From NCBI GenBank assembly GCA_963752855.1, contig CAVVZX010000056.1:110954-174953 (forward strand): 64,000 nucleotides of DNA. The letters run 5' to 3'. Shown one piece after another: positions 9,088 to 17,705 of the stretch. Below the pieces are notes generated by a model that made no database searches, had not been told where the DNA came from, and was given only the letters and a program-made list of their open reading frames with translations. Within the stretch, counting starts at the first letter, position 1; each line of letters opens with the position of its first letter. The translations under genes were made by a program, and so were the position numbers. Source of the DNA: DATJPW01 sp963752855 (GTDB taxonomy: Bacteria; Desulfobacterota; Desulfomonilia; Desulfomonilales; Desulfomonilaceae).

Positions 9088-9528
9088 ATGAACATAATTA
9101 ATGAAATTAAAGAGGAAATCCAAGCCGCCCAGCGCGAGCCATCGAACCGCGATTTGACTATTCTTGCACTGCTCTTTCTTATTATTCCGGCTTTGATCGG
9201 CTTATATCTGGTTTTTTGGAAAGGCTCCGAATCGGGCTATGTATGGATGATCGTGGGCGCGGTTTTGGCCGTGACCAGGCTTATCAGGCCGCTATTCAAG
9301 ACTATTTATAGCCTTTGGCTCGGGTTTTCGGTGATACTGGGATACTTTATCTCCAGGGCGCTTCTCACAATCATCTTTTTTCTGGTATTAACTCCTACCG
9401 GACTGATCATGCGGCTTGTGGGCAAAGACCCTATGGACCGCAAATGGGACCCAGCGGCCGAGTCCTATTGGATAAAGCGAGAAGATGGCGCGAGCACGAA
9501 TTTGGAACGATATGAAAAGCAATTCTGA
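9088..9528 (+). CDS. SxtJ-like membrane protein
   Basis: 146 residues with three to four hydrophobic helices (about residues 25-45, 52-66, 75-90, 92-108) and a conserved tail GKDPMDRKWDPAAESYWIKRE, characteristic of the SxtJ family. SxtJ was named from the saxitoxin cluster, where it sits next to the carbamoyltransferase SxtI. The same pairing is seen here, 22 bases after the carbamoyltransferase. Its molecular role is unknown; a membrane partner or scaffold for the carbamoyltransferase is a reasonable inference. Confidence 0.85.
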   Translation: MNIINEIKEEIQAAQREPSNRDLTILALLFLIIPALIGLYLVFWKGSESGYVWMIVGAVLAVTRLIRPLFKTIYSLWLGFSVILGYFISRALLTIIFFLVLTPTGLIMRLVGKDPMDRKWDPAAESYWIKREDGASTNLERYEKQF

Positions 9529-9535
9529 TGCAGAG

Positions 9536-9700
9536 GGAAGATGCGGGAACCCCTTTTTTGTCCCGCGAGATGCGGGATTCCGGCGCCCTCCGCAAGAGTT
9601 CTTATATGGCTGATGGCAGGGACAGCGCTTTCGCAAGAGGTCGGGATCGTTTTTTCTCTGCGTCGTCTGGCGACTCTGCGGTGAATTCTTCTCTTGTGAT
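9536..9700. repeat. Intergenic repeat fragment
   Basis: Non-coding stretch made of pieces that recur in the window: a CCTATATGGCTGGCGGTA-like segment is also found at about 26070, and a CTCTGCGGTGAATTCTT-like end recurs inverted at about 25950. An open frame of 60 codons here is judged spurious. Confidence 0.55.
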
Positions 9701-9752
9701 GGACGGTTAAGTGATATAATTAAGAATTAGATAAATCAGGAGGAACGCAAAA

Positions 9753-9905
9753 ATGTCCCTGATAGGTGAATTTTGGGATTTCTTGAAAGTTCGTAAGAAG
9801 TTTTGGTTGGCTCCGATACTGATCGTGCTGGTGATACTGTCGGCATTCATCATTCTGGCGGCTGCTTCGCCGGTTGCCGCGCCGTTCATTTATACGCTGT
9901 TTTAG
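9753..9905 (+). CDS. DUF5989 (SxtK-like) single-helix membrane mini-protein
   Basis: 50-residue protein. ATG at 9753 is 8 bases after AGGAGG. It reads MSLIGEFWDFLKVRKKFW, then one hydrophobic helix (about residues 20-45) and ends PFIYTLF. The WDFLKxRKKFWLxP motif and size match DUF5989, which is repeatedly found behind carbamoyltransferase and SxtJ genes. Likely an inner-membrane accessory peptide of that system; mechanism unknown. Spacing to the SxtJ-like gene is 224 bases because a repeat has inserted between them. Confidence 0.85.
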   Translation: MSLIGEFWDFLKVRKKFWLAPILIVLVILSAFIILAAASPVAAPFIYTLF

Positions 9906-9965
9906 AAGCGGGTTCTACAAGGGCCTACGGAAGGCAATTGTAGTCCGCTGCCATGAGGGTACGCC

Positions 9966-9993
9966 GTAGGGGCGCACGACCGTGCGCCCCTAC
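9966..9993. repeat. Perfect 13-bp-arm hairpin repeat
   Basis: GTAGGGGCGCACG, a 2-base loop, then CGTGCGCCCCTAC. GTAGGGGC...GCCCCTAC is the commonest outer arm of the repeats in this window (12004, 14194 and, as a half, 26105). Confidence 0.8.
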
Positions 9994-10146
9994 ATTGTCC
10001 GGTTGCGGCGCGGTCCTGTTCGTGGCGATCTCAGACGACCGGCCGTACGACTAGGTTTGAAACCCGCCCCTACCACCTACTTCACAAATTTGATAAATAA
10101 ATCGCAATAAAATCATTAAGCCGACCGGTCCCCAGGAGGAGAGCGC

Positions 10147-11926
10147 ATGGACCGAAACCGATAAATCATCTAAATCACCGAAATTACCACGACAAAAGAA
10201 GAAGACCGTCGGGCTGGGGACAAAGCGTACAAGCGTTTTGTATTCATATGTCTCTATGTTGCGTTTCTCGCCGCAGTCGTCGTTGGAGTCCTGGCTGCGC
10301 TCGAATATTATGCGTACCTTCGTGTGAAGGCCTCTCCTGTGGGGCAGGCCTATAAAGATCGGGACATGGATCTTGCGCGGCAAAGTTCGCAGAAGGTTGC
10401 GCCTCAATACGGTTACGAACCCACTCCCGGATTCGCCACCATAAGGAATACCCGGCTGGGAAACTCGTACGAATACATCAACGATGAGAGCTTCAAAGAT
10501 TTTGAAGACGTTCCCCTGGAAAAGCCCGCGGATGAATTCCGGGTGCTGGTATGCGGCGGTTCCGTGGTGTTCGGAAGAGGCCCGGTGCCGCCTGCGGATG
10601 CGGTATGCGATTTTTACGAAGTCACATTCAGGTGGAACATACCCCATTTGATGGAAAAGATTATGAACGCGGATCCGGCTATTCGCGCCAAAATCAACAA
10701 TAAGAAAGTGCGCGTGATTAACGCGGGTGTGGCAGGATACGTGTATCAAAACAATTTTATGCGATATTTGGCCAAACTGCGCCTTTTTCAGCCTGATCTC
10801 CTGGTATCTTTGGATGGAGCCAACGAAGTCCACACAGTGGCTCGGCCGTTAAAGGATTGGAATTACTTTACTGAAGGCCAGTATTATGAGGTGATCACCG
10901 ACGTCATGGATATGGGCCGACGCGGATTCATCAACTACGTTACTCTCTGGCTCAAGAGAAATACCTATTTCTTTACCTGGTTGGCCTTCAAAGGCGGGGA
11001 AGGGCCGGGAATACTTATGGAAGATAGAGGCTTTGCGGCCCATCCTCAAGACGCCACCCCGGAGATGATCGCTTATCGTGACCACAACATACGCCAGGTG
11101 GCCGATATCGTGGCTATTTATCACGAAACTTTGAAGACTGACAGTGTTCCGCACGTGTTCGCTCTTCAGCCGATGTTCCGAAACTCCAAAAAGAAACGCA
11201 CCCCTGTGGAAGAACGTATCGAAACTGTTACCGGAATGCAGAAAATCGGCTTCTATGACGCTGCTCAGACATATGACGTTTTGGTGGATCAAATCAAAAA
11301 GAGGTGCCGCGAAATCAATTTTGAAGTCGCAGATTTGACAGGTATTTTCGATAATGTTTCGGACTGGGTATTTACCGATTGGTGCCATGTGACCAACGGC
11401 GGGAATTACATCCTCGCGAAAGAATTGGTGAATCAGGTGAAACAACGGGTATTCCAGCTACCGCTCGGCAAAGATGACACCCTCCAAAATCCGCTGGACT
11501 CCTATTTGGTTGATTACTGCCAAGAACGCCAGGGTCCTGATTGACGGTCAGCCTGTTGATAGGGGCTTGCACATCCTGAAAGGCTATCCGGGTCAGGAAC
11601 TCTTGGAGGTTCCTGCCGGTCAAGGAAGTAAACCTCCATCAGTTGTAATGGATCTTGGCGCGGTGGTCCCGATATCGAGGCTACGAATTGTATGGGGCGC
11701 CAAAGACTCGGTCCCGCAGGAGTGGAAAGTGGAAATCTCCGAGGATGGCGCTAGCTGGAAGCCGTGGCTCAGCATCGAGAAATCCGTTACGGATGCTTAC
11801 GATCAGTGGCCCGGTTTTGAATATTATGCTCCGGAACAATCCGCTGCCCGGTACGTTCGTTATGTTCCCGCGGGGGAGGCCGCAAAAAAACCGGTGAAAT
11901 TACGCCAGTTGAGCCTATTCCGATGA
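10147..11926 (+). pseudogene. SGNH-hydrolase-like membrane-anchored protein with C-terminal discoidin-like domain, frameshifted
   Basis: The main intact segment is 10324-11544 (frame 1). AGGAGGAGAGCGC precedes an ATG at 10147 that reads only MDRNR. An open segment in frame 2 follows, and by about 10230 frame 1 resumes with YKRFVFICLYVAFLAAVVV, a membrane anchor. So two compensating indels probably split the N-terminus. The body has the SGNH-like FRVLVCGGSVVFGRG, VINAGVAGYV and LDGANEV (blocks I-III style) and a distal DWCHVTNGGNYILAKEL. Near 11515 the frame shifts again into LIDGQPVDRG...VVMDLGAVVPISRLRI...KVEISEDGASW, an F5/8-C-like beta domain ending at 11926. It follows the carbamoyltransferase set, so a cell-surface glycan or acyl esterase/transferase role is plausible. 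Confidence 0.6.
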
Positions 11927-12003
11927 TTCGCGGGAACGCTGGATAGGGAATTCAGCGAGACATGGATGATCGCAGCGATGGAAAACACCGAGGGATTTTA
12001 CTT

Positions 12004-12058
12004 GTAGGGGCAGGGCTAGCAACCTGCCCAATGAGGGCGCAGCAAGCAGCGCCCCTAC
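12004..12058. repeat. Hairpin intergenic repeat
   Basis: Outer arms GTAGGGGC (12004-12011) and GCCCCTAC (12051-12058), with an inner hairpin GGGCGC...GCGCCC. More G+C-rich inverted fragments (ACCGGCAT, GATGCCGGTCCTAC) run to about 12235. No gene is seen from 11927 to the rpmI promoter. Confidence 0.75.
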
Positions 12059-12286
12059 CGCAGTTATTCCTCACCCCCGACCCCCTCTCCAAGGATGGAG
12101 AGCGGGCTCATCGCGCCGTCGGCGGTAGGCGCCGCGGTCCCTGCCGGTGCGAGATGCGGCCGACCGGCATTCTGCGACGGTTCTGCGGTCGGGACCGGTC
12201 GCATACTGGCATAGGTCCGGAAGATGCCGGTCCTACTGATGCTGGGAAGCCTTTCCGAAAAATTTCTCGCCGTGTGACAAAACCAT

Positions 12287-12315
12287 TTGTCTCAACTCAA
12301 CAAATAGGGTATAAA
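12287..12315 (+). promoter_or_regulatory. Sigma-70 promoter of the rpmI-rplT-pheST operon
   Basis: TTGTCT (12287-12292), a 17-bp spacer and TATAAA (12310-12315), about 68 bases before rpmI. It fits the -35/-10 consensus. infC, the usual first gene of this operon, is not upstream, so a promoter is needed here. Confidence 0.6.
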
Positions 12316-12382
12316 AAGAAGTTTAAGATGGTTTTATCGCGGTTCAAGGCCCTTCGCCTGCCGTAGACAGGGAGACTCCAAG

Positions 12383-12583
12383 ATGCCTCAGAAACTGAAA
12401 ACATGCCGGGGGGCCGCTAAAAGGTTCACGGTGCTCAAGAGTGGAAAGATAAAAAGGAAAAAGGCCTATCATAGCCATCTCCTAAGTCATAAGTCAGTAA
12501 AGCAGAAGAGAAATCATAGGCAAGGCGGTTTTATTGACGCCAGCGACGCGAAACAAATAAGACGCTTGTTGCCCTATGCATAA
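12383..12583 (+). CDS. rpmI: 50S ribosomal protein L35
   Basis: 66 residues, highly basic, full length. The family core is present: PQKLKTCRGAAKRFTVLKSGKIKRKKAYHSH, then SHKSVKQKRNHRQ. It binds 23S rRNA in the large subunit. It is followed 73 bases later by rplT, the universal neighbour. GGGAGACTCC lies before the ATG. The normally preceding infC is absent from this window; upstream there are only hairpin repeats, so the operon has been rearranged or infC lies elsewhere. Confidence 0.97.
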   Translation: MPQKLKTCRGAAKRFTVLKSGKIKRKKAYHSHLLSHKSVKQKRNHRQGGFIDASDAKQIRRLLPYA

Positions 12584-12656
12584 CAACTAACCGTGTGGCA
12601 AGATACTTGAATAAGGCTACAGCCATTTTCGGTTAATTATCTCAAGGAGCCGGTCA

Positions 12657-13016
12657 ATGCCTCGAGTGAGATGTTCGCCCGCCAGCAGGGCGCGACGAAG
12701 AAAGATTCTAAAAGCCGCTAAAGGATATTTCGGCGGACGTAGCAGGACTTTAAAGCAAGCAAAAGAAACCGTAGAGCGAGCCCTGGTTTACGCATACAGG
12801 GATCGGAGGACGCGCAAACGAGATTTTCGGCGTCTCTGGATCGCCAGAATAAACGCGGGGGCGAGGCTCAACGGCATATCATACAATCGCTTCATCGAAG
12901 GCCTGAAAAAGGCCGGTATCGCTTTGGACAGAAAAATCCTCTCGGATTTGGCGATAAGCGATGCTCCCGGATTTAGCGCAATATGCGGGCAGGCTAAGGC
13001 AGCCCTGGAGGCTTGA
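12657..13016 (+). CDS. rplT: 50S ribosomal protein L20
   Basis: 119 residues, standard length. It starts MPRVRCSPASRARRRKILKAAKGYFGGRSR, the conserved rRNA-binding N-terminus, and contains YRDRRTRKRDFRRLWIARINA and NGISYNRFIEGLKKAGI. In many bacteria L20 represses its own operon by binding mRNA; no such pseudoknot could be judged by eye here. A CAAGGAG site precedes the ATG. It lies between rpmI and pheS. Confidence 0.98.
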   Translation: MPRVRCSPASRARRRKILKAAKGYFGGRSRTLKQAKETVERALVYAYRDRRTRKRDFRRLWIARINAGARLNGISYNRFIEGLKKAGIALDRKILSDLAISDAPGFSAICGQAKAALEA

Positions 13017-13094
13017 GTCGCCTTAAACCCGAGTTGGACGAAATCTCCGGATCAGTCCGGCTTGCGGCGTTCCCAATATCATTTCTCAGGCATA

Positions 13095-13120
13095 CAGCGG
13101 TCTTGCGGGACCGCTGTTTT
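13095..13120 (+). terminator. Intrinsic terminator/attenuator between rplT and pheS
   Basis: CAGCGGTC (13095-13102), a 6-base loop, GACCGCTG (13109-13116), then TTTTGGTTT. The 8-bp G+C-rich stem with a T-rich tail ends 18 bases before the pheS ATG. It is likely a partial terminator or attenuator that sets pheST expression apart from the ribosomal genes. No leader peptide rich in Phe codons is evident. Confidence 0.65.
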
Positions 13121-13137
13121 GGTTTATTGAGGCAGCC

Positions 13138-14154
13138 ATGAAAGAAAAGCTTTATCAGCTTAGACAAACTACTATCTCACGAATTGTCGAGCTAAACGAC
13201 GCCAAAGATTTGGCTGAAATCAGGACCCGTGTGCTCGGCAGAAAAGGGGAATTGACGGCCTTTCTGAGAGGTCTGAAAGACCTGGCGCCTGAAGATCGCT
13301 CAAAAATCGGGCAACTTGCCAATGAAATCAAGGCCGAACTGGAGCGAGAACTCGACAACAAAGAGGCTGCGCTCCAGCAGGAAGAGGAACGTCGGAAACT
13401 GGCTTCGGAATATGTGGACGTGACTCTTCCGGGCAGGCGGATGACTCTTGGCCGCTCGCATATTCTGAACCGGGTGACGGATGAGCTGATAGAGGTCTTC
13501 GCTGGTTTGGGGTTTCAACTGGCCGAAGGCCCGGAAGTGGAACTCGATTATTATAATTTCGAGGCCCTGAACATTCCCAAGGACCATCCGGCGCGGGACA
13601 TGCAGGATACATTCTACTTCTCGGAGAACGTGGTGCTGCGAACCCACACCTCGCCCGTGCAGATAAGGACTATGGAGAAACAGAAACCGCCGGTCAGAGT
13701 TATCTGTCCGGGCAAGGTTTATCGTCGTGACGCGGATATCACTCATTCGCCGATGTTCATGCAGATCGAGGGCCTGTGGGTGGACGAAGGAATCTCTTTG
13801 GCCGATCTCAAAGGCGTTCTTACAGCTTTTGCGCGTGAATACTTCGGGGAAGGGTTGGCTCTACGATTTCGCCCCAGTTTTTTCCCGTTTACGGAACCGT
13901 CCGCTGAAGTGGACATCCAATGTGTGATTTGCAGGGGAAGCGGGTGCAGAACATGCTCGGGTACCGGCTGGCTCGAAATTTTGGGTTCCGGTATGCTGGA
14001 CCCTGAACTATATCGTTTTGTGAATTACGATCCGGAGATCTACAGCGGTTTTGCTTTTGGGCTCGGAATAGAGCGGGTGGCAATGCTGAAGTACGGTATC
14101 CCGGACATTCGTCTCTTTTACGAGAATGACATGAGGTTCTTGAGTCAGTTCTAA
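13138..14154 (+). CDS. pheS: Phenylalanyl-tRNA synthetase alpha subunit
   Basis: 338 residues, the usual bacterial length. It charges tRNA-Phe as an alpha2-beta2 enzyme with PheT. An N-terminal coiled coil (about residues 1-90) is followed by the class II catalytic domain: LGRSHILNRVTDELIEVF, motif 2 GKVYRRDADITHSPMFMQIEGL, a cysteine-containing insert CVICRGSGCRTCSGTGW, and motif 3 AFGLGIERVAMLKYGIPDIR. Cysteine pairs in that insert occur in part of the family. pheT follows after a 172-bp repeat-filled gap. Confidence 0.98.
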   Translation: MKEKLYQLRQTTISRIVELNDAKDLAEIRTRVLGRKGELTAFLRGLKDLAPEDRSKIGQLANEIKAELERELDNKEAALQQEEERRKLASEYVDVTLPGRRMTLGRSHILNRVTDELIEVFAGLGFQLAEGPEVELDYYNFEALNIPKDHPARDMQDTFYFSENVVLRTHTSPVQIRTMEKQKPPVRVICPGKVYRRDADITHSPMFMQIEGLWVDEGISLADLKGVLTAFAREYFGEGLALRFRPSFFPFTEPSAEVDIQCVICRGSGCRTCSGTGWLEILGSGMLDPELYRFVNYDPEIYSGFAFGLGIERVAMLKYGIPDIRLFYENDMRFLSQF

Positions 14155-14285
14155 AGTCCCCCTTTTTTAGAGGGGGATAGGGGAGTTTTTCCCGTAGGGG
14201 CAGACCCATGCGTCTGCCCTGGGCGGACACGCAGGTCCGCCCCTACAACAAAATTTCCATTCCCCCTTTAATAAGGGGATCAAGA
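14155..14285. repeat. Nested intergenic repeat between pheS and pheT
   Basis: An outer pair, CCCCCTTTTTTAGAGGGGG-type (14157-14177) and CCCCCTTTAATAAGGGG (14263-14279), encloses a hairpin with arms GTAGGGGCAGAC (14194-14205) and GTCCGCCCCTAC (14235-14246). It interrupts an otherwise tight operon. It may act as a weak terminator, since one arm is followed by T runs. Confidence 0.7.
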
Positions 14286-14326
14286 AACGATTTAGTGAAA
14301 CAGAATCTCGAAAGAGGTGATATCCA

Positions 14327-16738
14327 ATGCTCGTCAGCTTAAATTGGCTGAAAGAGTTCGTGGAAACAGAGTTGTCGGCTGAGGAGATTGCGGAACTCCT
14401 TACCATGGGTGGCATAGAAGTGGAAGCCATCGCTCACGTGGGCGGAAGTCTGCAAGACGTTTTAACAGCTAAAATCGAGAAGATAACTCCTCATCCCTCA
14501 TCCGATAAACTCAGTTTGGCCCATATCAGCCTGGGCAAGAAGAAATTTCAGGTCGTTTGCGGCGCGCCCAACATAAGCGTCGGTCAAATTGTGCCGTATG
14601 TCGGTCCTGGGGCTGTCCTTCCGTCCGGCGAAAAGATCGAGGAGAAGCAGATCAAAGGCGTCTCTTCACCGGGGATGCTCTGTTCGGAAAAGGAGCTGGG
14701 CCTTGGTGATGACGCATCGGGAATTCTTGTGCTGGACCCGGACACGGCTGTCGGCCTGCCGTTGCCGCAAGCTCTTCCGTTTATTGAGGATTTTATTCTC
14801 AGCACAGGGGTGACACCCAATCGAGGCGACTGTCTGTCGATCCTGGGGACGGCCAGAGAAGTGGCCGCGCTTGCGGACAAGAAATGGGCGCTACCCGAAG
14901 TAGGACGGCAAAAGACATCCGGCGATATAAATAAGAGGCTTTCCATCGAGGTCCCGGACGCGGACCTTTGCCCACGATATGTGGCGACAATGGTGGAAGG
15001 GGTAACCATCGGGCCTTCTCCCTTCGATGTCCGACTGCGATTGAGCCGATCGGGGATGCGGCCGATCTCCAACGTGGTGGACGCCACGAATTTGCTCCTG
15101 TTGGAATGCGGTCAGCCGTTGCACGCGTTTGATTACGAGCTGCTCGAGGACCGGAAAATTGTAGTTCGCCGGGCAGGTCCGGAACAGACCTTCGTTACCC
15201 TGGATGATGTGGAGCGCAAACTGCCGAATAACACGTTGATGATATGTGACGGCCGCAAACCGGTGGCGCTGGCCGGCATCATGGGAGGCCTCAATTCCGA
15301 GATTAATCCGCAGACAACCTCGGTGGTTATCGAGAGCGCGTTCTTTGAACGCTTTGGCGTAAGGCGAACATCCAAGGCTATGGGACTTTCTACAGAGGCT
15401 TCCTATCGCTTCGAGCGAGGCGTGGACCCCGTCGGATCGTTGTGGACGGCTCATCGGGCTGCGGAGCTGATTCAGAAATTGGCGGGCGGCGAGATTATTT
15501 CCGGCCACATTGACGTGTACCCAAACCCTATCGAGCGTGCTTCGGTCCGAGTTCGACCGGCCAAGGTGAACAGCCTTCTGGGAATATCATTATCGACAAA
15601 ACAAATTACTTCTTATTTAAATCGGTTAAGTATCGAAACGGAACAAACGGATGACGTTGAGGGCGCCTTGAACGCGCAGCCGCCGGCATGGAGATGGGAC
15701 CTCGAAAGAGAAGCGGATTTCAGTGAAGAGGTGGCTAGAATACACGGTTTTCAGAACATACCCCTGTCCATGATCCGTTACACCGCCGCCCCTGACCGGA
15801 CACGTCAAGACCACCGCATCATACGTAAAGTGAACGAATTGATGAACGCATCCGGCTTCACCGAAGTGATAACCATGTCCTTTGTTTCCAGCGCTGCCGC
15901 GCAGGAATTTGTTACGCCGACGGACGAGAACAAATCACTCTCTCTTGTGAATCCGCTGACCGAAGATTTTGCCGTGATGAGGACTTCTCTTTTTCCCGGC
16001 CTCCTGTCCGTGATGAAGCGCAACAAGAGCTTCAGGCGTGACGACCTAAAACTCTACGAAATCGGTAAGACATTTATTCCTGTTGAAAATCAGGAGCTTC
16101 CACGTGAAGACCTGCGATTGGCCGGATTGGCTGTGGGAGCGCGATACCCCGAATTGTGGAACCTGCCAAAAGGCGATGAGATCGATTTTTACGATGTTAA
16201 AGGCGCGCTTGAGAATCTTTTCGACGGTTTGAATATAGAAGGAGTGCAATTTGTCCCTTCTGAGATAGCGTTCCTTCATCCCAATAAATGCGCGGAGTTA
16301 GTGTCAGAAGGAGAGAAAATAGGTTTCGTAGGAGAATTGGCGCCTTTCAAGATTCGAGAGCTCGATTTAGGCGAAAACATTTACGTTTTCGAGATTCTCC
16401 TGGAGCCTCTGTTCGTTCAAATCCGCAAGGAGACGGTTTTTAGGCCGCTTCCTCGCTACCCCTTTATAGAAAGGGATTTATCATTCATCGTTGAAGAAAA
16501 ATGTTCAGGACAAAGAATTAAACAGTTGATTTCACGCTTGGGCCATGATATTATTGCCTCCGTGATCCTGTTCGATATTTATCGAGGAGAATCGATTCCG
16601 GAGGGGCAGAAGAGTGTTGCTCTCCGGATACGATACCAATCTGAAGATCGGACTCTGACGGACGAGGAAGTCCAGGAGGTCCACTCTCAGGTGGCGACAA
16701 TTCTGGTTAAGGAATTGGGCTCCGCTATGAGAGAGTAA
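14327..16738 (+). CDS. pheT: Phenylalanyl-tRNA synthetase beta subunit
   Basis: 803 residues, full length. Domains in order: the N-terminal MLVSLNWLKEFVETELSAEEIAELLTMGG segment; an EMAP/tRNA-binding domain at about residues 40-150 (KIEKITPHPSSDKLSLAHI, VVCGAPNI, GVSSPGMLCSEKELGLG); the B3/B4 editing domain (RYVATMVEGV, RPISNVVDATN, FFERFGVRRTSKAMGLSTEASYRFERGVD); B5; the catalytic-like core; and a C-terminal FDX-ACB domain (PLPRYPFIERDLSFIV...SVALRIRYQSEDRTLTDEEV) that grips the tRNA anticodon. AAAGAGGTG precedes the ATG. Confidence 0.98.
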   Translation: MLVSLNWLKEFVETELSAEEIAELLTMGGIEVEAIAHVGGSLQDVLTAKIEKITPHPSSDKLSLAHISLGKKKFQVVCGAPNISVGQIVPYVGPGAVLPSGEKIEEKQIKGVSSPGMLCSEKELGLGDDASGILVLDPDTAVGLPLPQALPFIEDFILSTGVTPNRGDCLSILGTAREVAALADKKWALPEVGRQKTSGDINKRLSIEVPDADLCPRYVATMVEGVTIGPSPFDVRLRLSRSGMRPISNVVDATNLLLLECGQPLHAFDYELLEDRKIVVRRAGPEQTFVTLDDVERKLPNNTLMICDGRKPVALAGIMGGLNSEINPQTTSVVIESAFFERFGVRRTSKAMGLSTEASYRFERGVDPVGSLWTAHRAAELIQKLAGGEIISGHIDVYPNPIERASVRVRPAKVNSLLGISLSTKQITSYLNRLSIETEQTDDVEGALNAQPPAWRWDLEREADFSEEVARIHGFQNIPLSMIRYTAAPDRTRQDHRIIRKVNELMNASGFTEVITMSFVSSAAAQEFVTPTDENKSLSLVNPLTEDFAVMRTSLFPGLLSVMKRNKSFRRDDLKLYEIGKTFIPVENQELPREDLRLAGLAVGARYPELWNLPKGDEIDFYDVKGALENLFDGLNIEGVQFVPSEIAFLHPNKCAELVSEGEKIGFVGELAPFKIRELDLGENIYVFEILLEPLFVQIRKETVFRPLPRYPFIERDLSFIVEEKCSGQRIKQLISRLGHDIIASVILFDIYRGESIPEGQKSVALRIRYQSEDRTLTDEEVQEVHSQVATILVKELGSAMRE

Positions 16739-16829
16739 AGACCGGGTTATGCCGATTCGGCAATCAGGTCTGTCCTTCGGGACCGAAGAATCCGATCGAC
16801 GGGATTCCTATTCGAGGGGTGGTCGAATT

Positions 16830-17258
16830 ATGACTATCGCGATTCCGGAAAAACAGTATTTCAAGATCGGCGAAGTCAGTGAAATTCTCAATGTGGAGCC
16901 GTATGTTCTGAGGTATTGGGAGTCAGAATTCAAGATTCTCAAGCCCACACGAACGCGAGCGCGACAGCGCCTGTATCACAAGCGGGACCTGGAGCTTCTC
17001 ATGGAGATTAAACATCTCCTTTACGATGAGAAGTTCACCATCGCTGGAGCGAAAAAGCGTCTTCAAGAGATGAAGAAACAGACTGCCGCTGACAAAAAGG
17101 CTAAGAAAAGCGGTAGGATCGCTAAAGTCCGAGAAGAATTCGAGGCAGCGGAGGCGCGGGTGGAAAACCTGGCTGCTGCGGATCCTTCAGATTATCGGGA
17201 GATCCTTATTGAAATCAAAAAGGAATTGAAAGAATTGCGAGGTCTCCTGGAAGGCTAG
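16830..17258 (+). CDS. MerR-family transcriptional regulator
   Basis: 142 residues from the ATG at 16830, with GAGGGGTGG upstream. Codons from 16749 to there are in frame but lack homology. The winged-helix MerR domain (residues 9-77) reads YFKIGEVSEILNVEPYVLRYWESEF, followed by RQRLYHKRDLELLMEIKHLLYDEKFTIAGAKKRLQE. A lysine-rich coiled coil follows and no metal-binding cysteines are present. This regulator is commonly found after pheT and ihfA in Proteobacteria. Its target is unknown; position suggests cotranscription with pheT. Confidence 0.9.
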   Translation: MTIAIPEKQYFKIGEVSEILNVEPYVLRYWESEFKILKPTRTRARQRLYHKRDLELLMEIKHLLYDEKFTIAGAKKRLQEMKKQTAADKKAKKSGRIAKVREEFEAAEARVENLAAADPSDYREILIEIKKELKELRGLLEG

Positions 17259-17313
17259 TTGCGCGGTCTCGTTCCTGATATTATAATTTATAAAACTAAA
17301 GTGGAGTTAATTA

Positions 17314-17511
17314 ATGAGCACGCCTATGCATTGCCCAGGTTTTCAGGCCCACAAGAATTTGACCTCCTTTACCTGTAAGTGCCCGAATTGCGGGAAAGAA
17401 AAGGAAATATTCTCCGACGAATTCGACAGGCCCCACACATGCTCGGGTTGCAACCAACCCATCGATTTTAAGGTGTGTTCTATCGAAGCGGGCGCTACTC
17501 AACTTAAATAG
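17314..17511 (+). CDS. Small zinc-ribbon protein
   Basis: 65 residues with two CxxC knuckles, CKCPNCGK (about residues 22-29) and HTCSGCNQ (about 41-48), forming a probable zinc ribbon. Starts ATG at 17314, 9 bases after GTGGAG. It resembles short zinc-ribbon proteins of Desulfobacterota with no assigned role. It lies 55 bases after the MerR-like regulator and may be cotranscribed. Confidence 0.75.
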   Translation: MSTPMHCPGFQAHKNLTSFTCKCPNCGKEKEIFSDEFDRPHTCSGCNQPIDFKVCSIEAGATQLK

Positions 17512-17678
17512 TCCCGCCGGACGATTCCCTCCGACCTGTTGATGTCAGTGCTTTTGTACATAACAATTGCCAAAAAACTTCTGTCTTTCTGGATTAACCT
17601 TCAACCCCTTGGAATCACTATTTAGGGTGCCACTGCTGCCTTGTCCGCCAGTGCAAGCCCATTAGAACTCGACGGCAA

Positions 17679-17705
17679 GACACTGCTGAACAAGCCAGCA
17701 GTGTC
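17679..17705. repeat. Strong hairpin between convergent genes
   Basis: GACACTGCTG (17679-17688), a 7-base loop, CAGCAGTGTC (17696-17705): a perfect 10-bp stem without a T tract. A degenerate relative, GCCACTGCTGCCTTGTCCGCCAGTGC, lies about 50 bases upstream. It could be a bidirectional transcription barrier or a short repeat. Nothing else is seen in 17512-17753. Confidence 0.6.

Noticed and set aside
11962..12366. 134-codon open frame before rpmI, where infC would be expected
   Set aside because: Translation does not resemble IF3; it spans hairpin repeats and the rpmI promoter.
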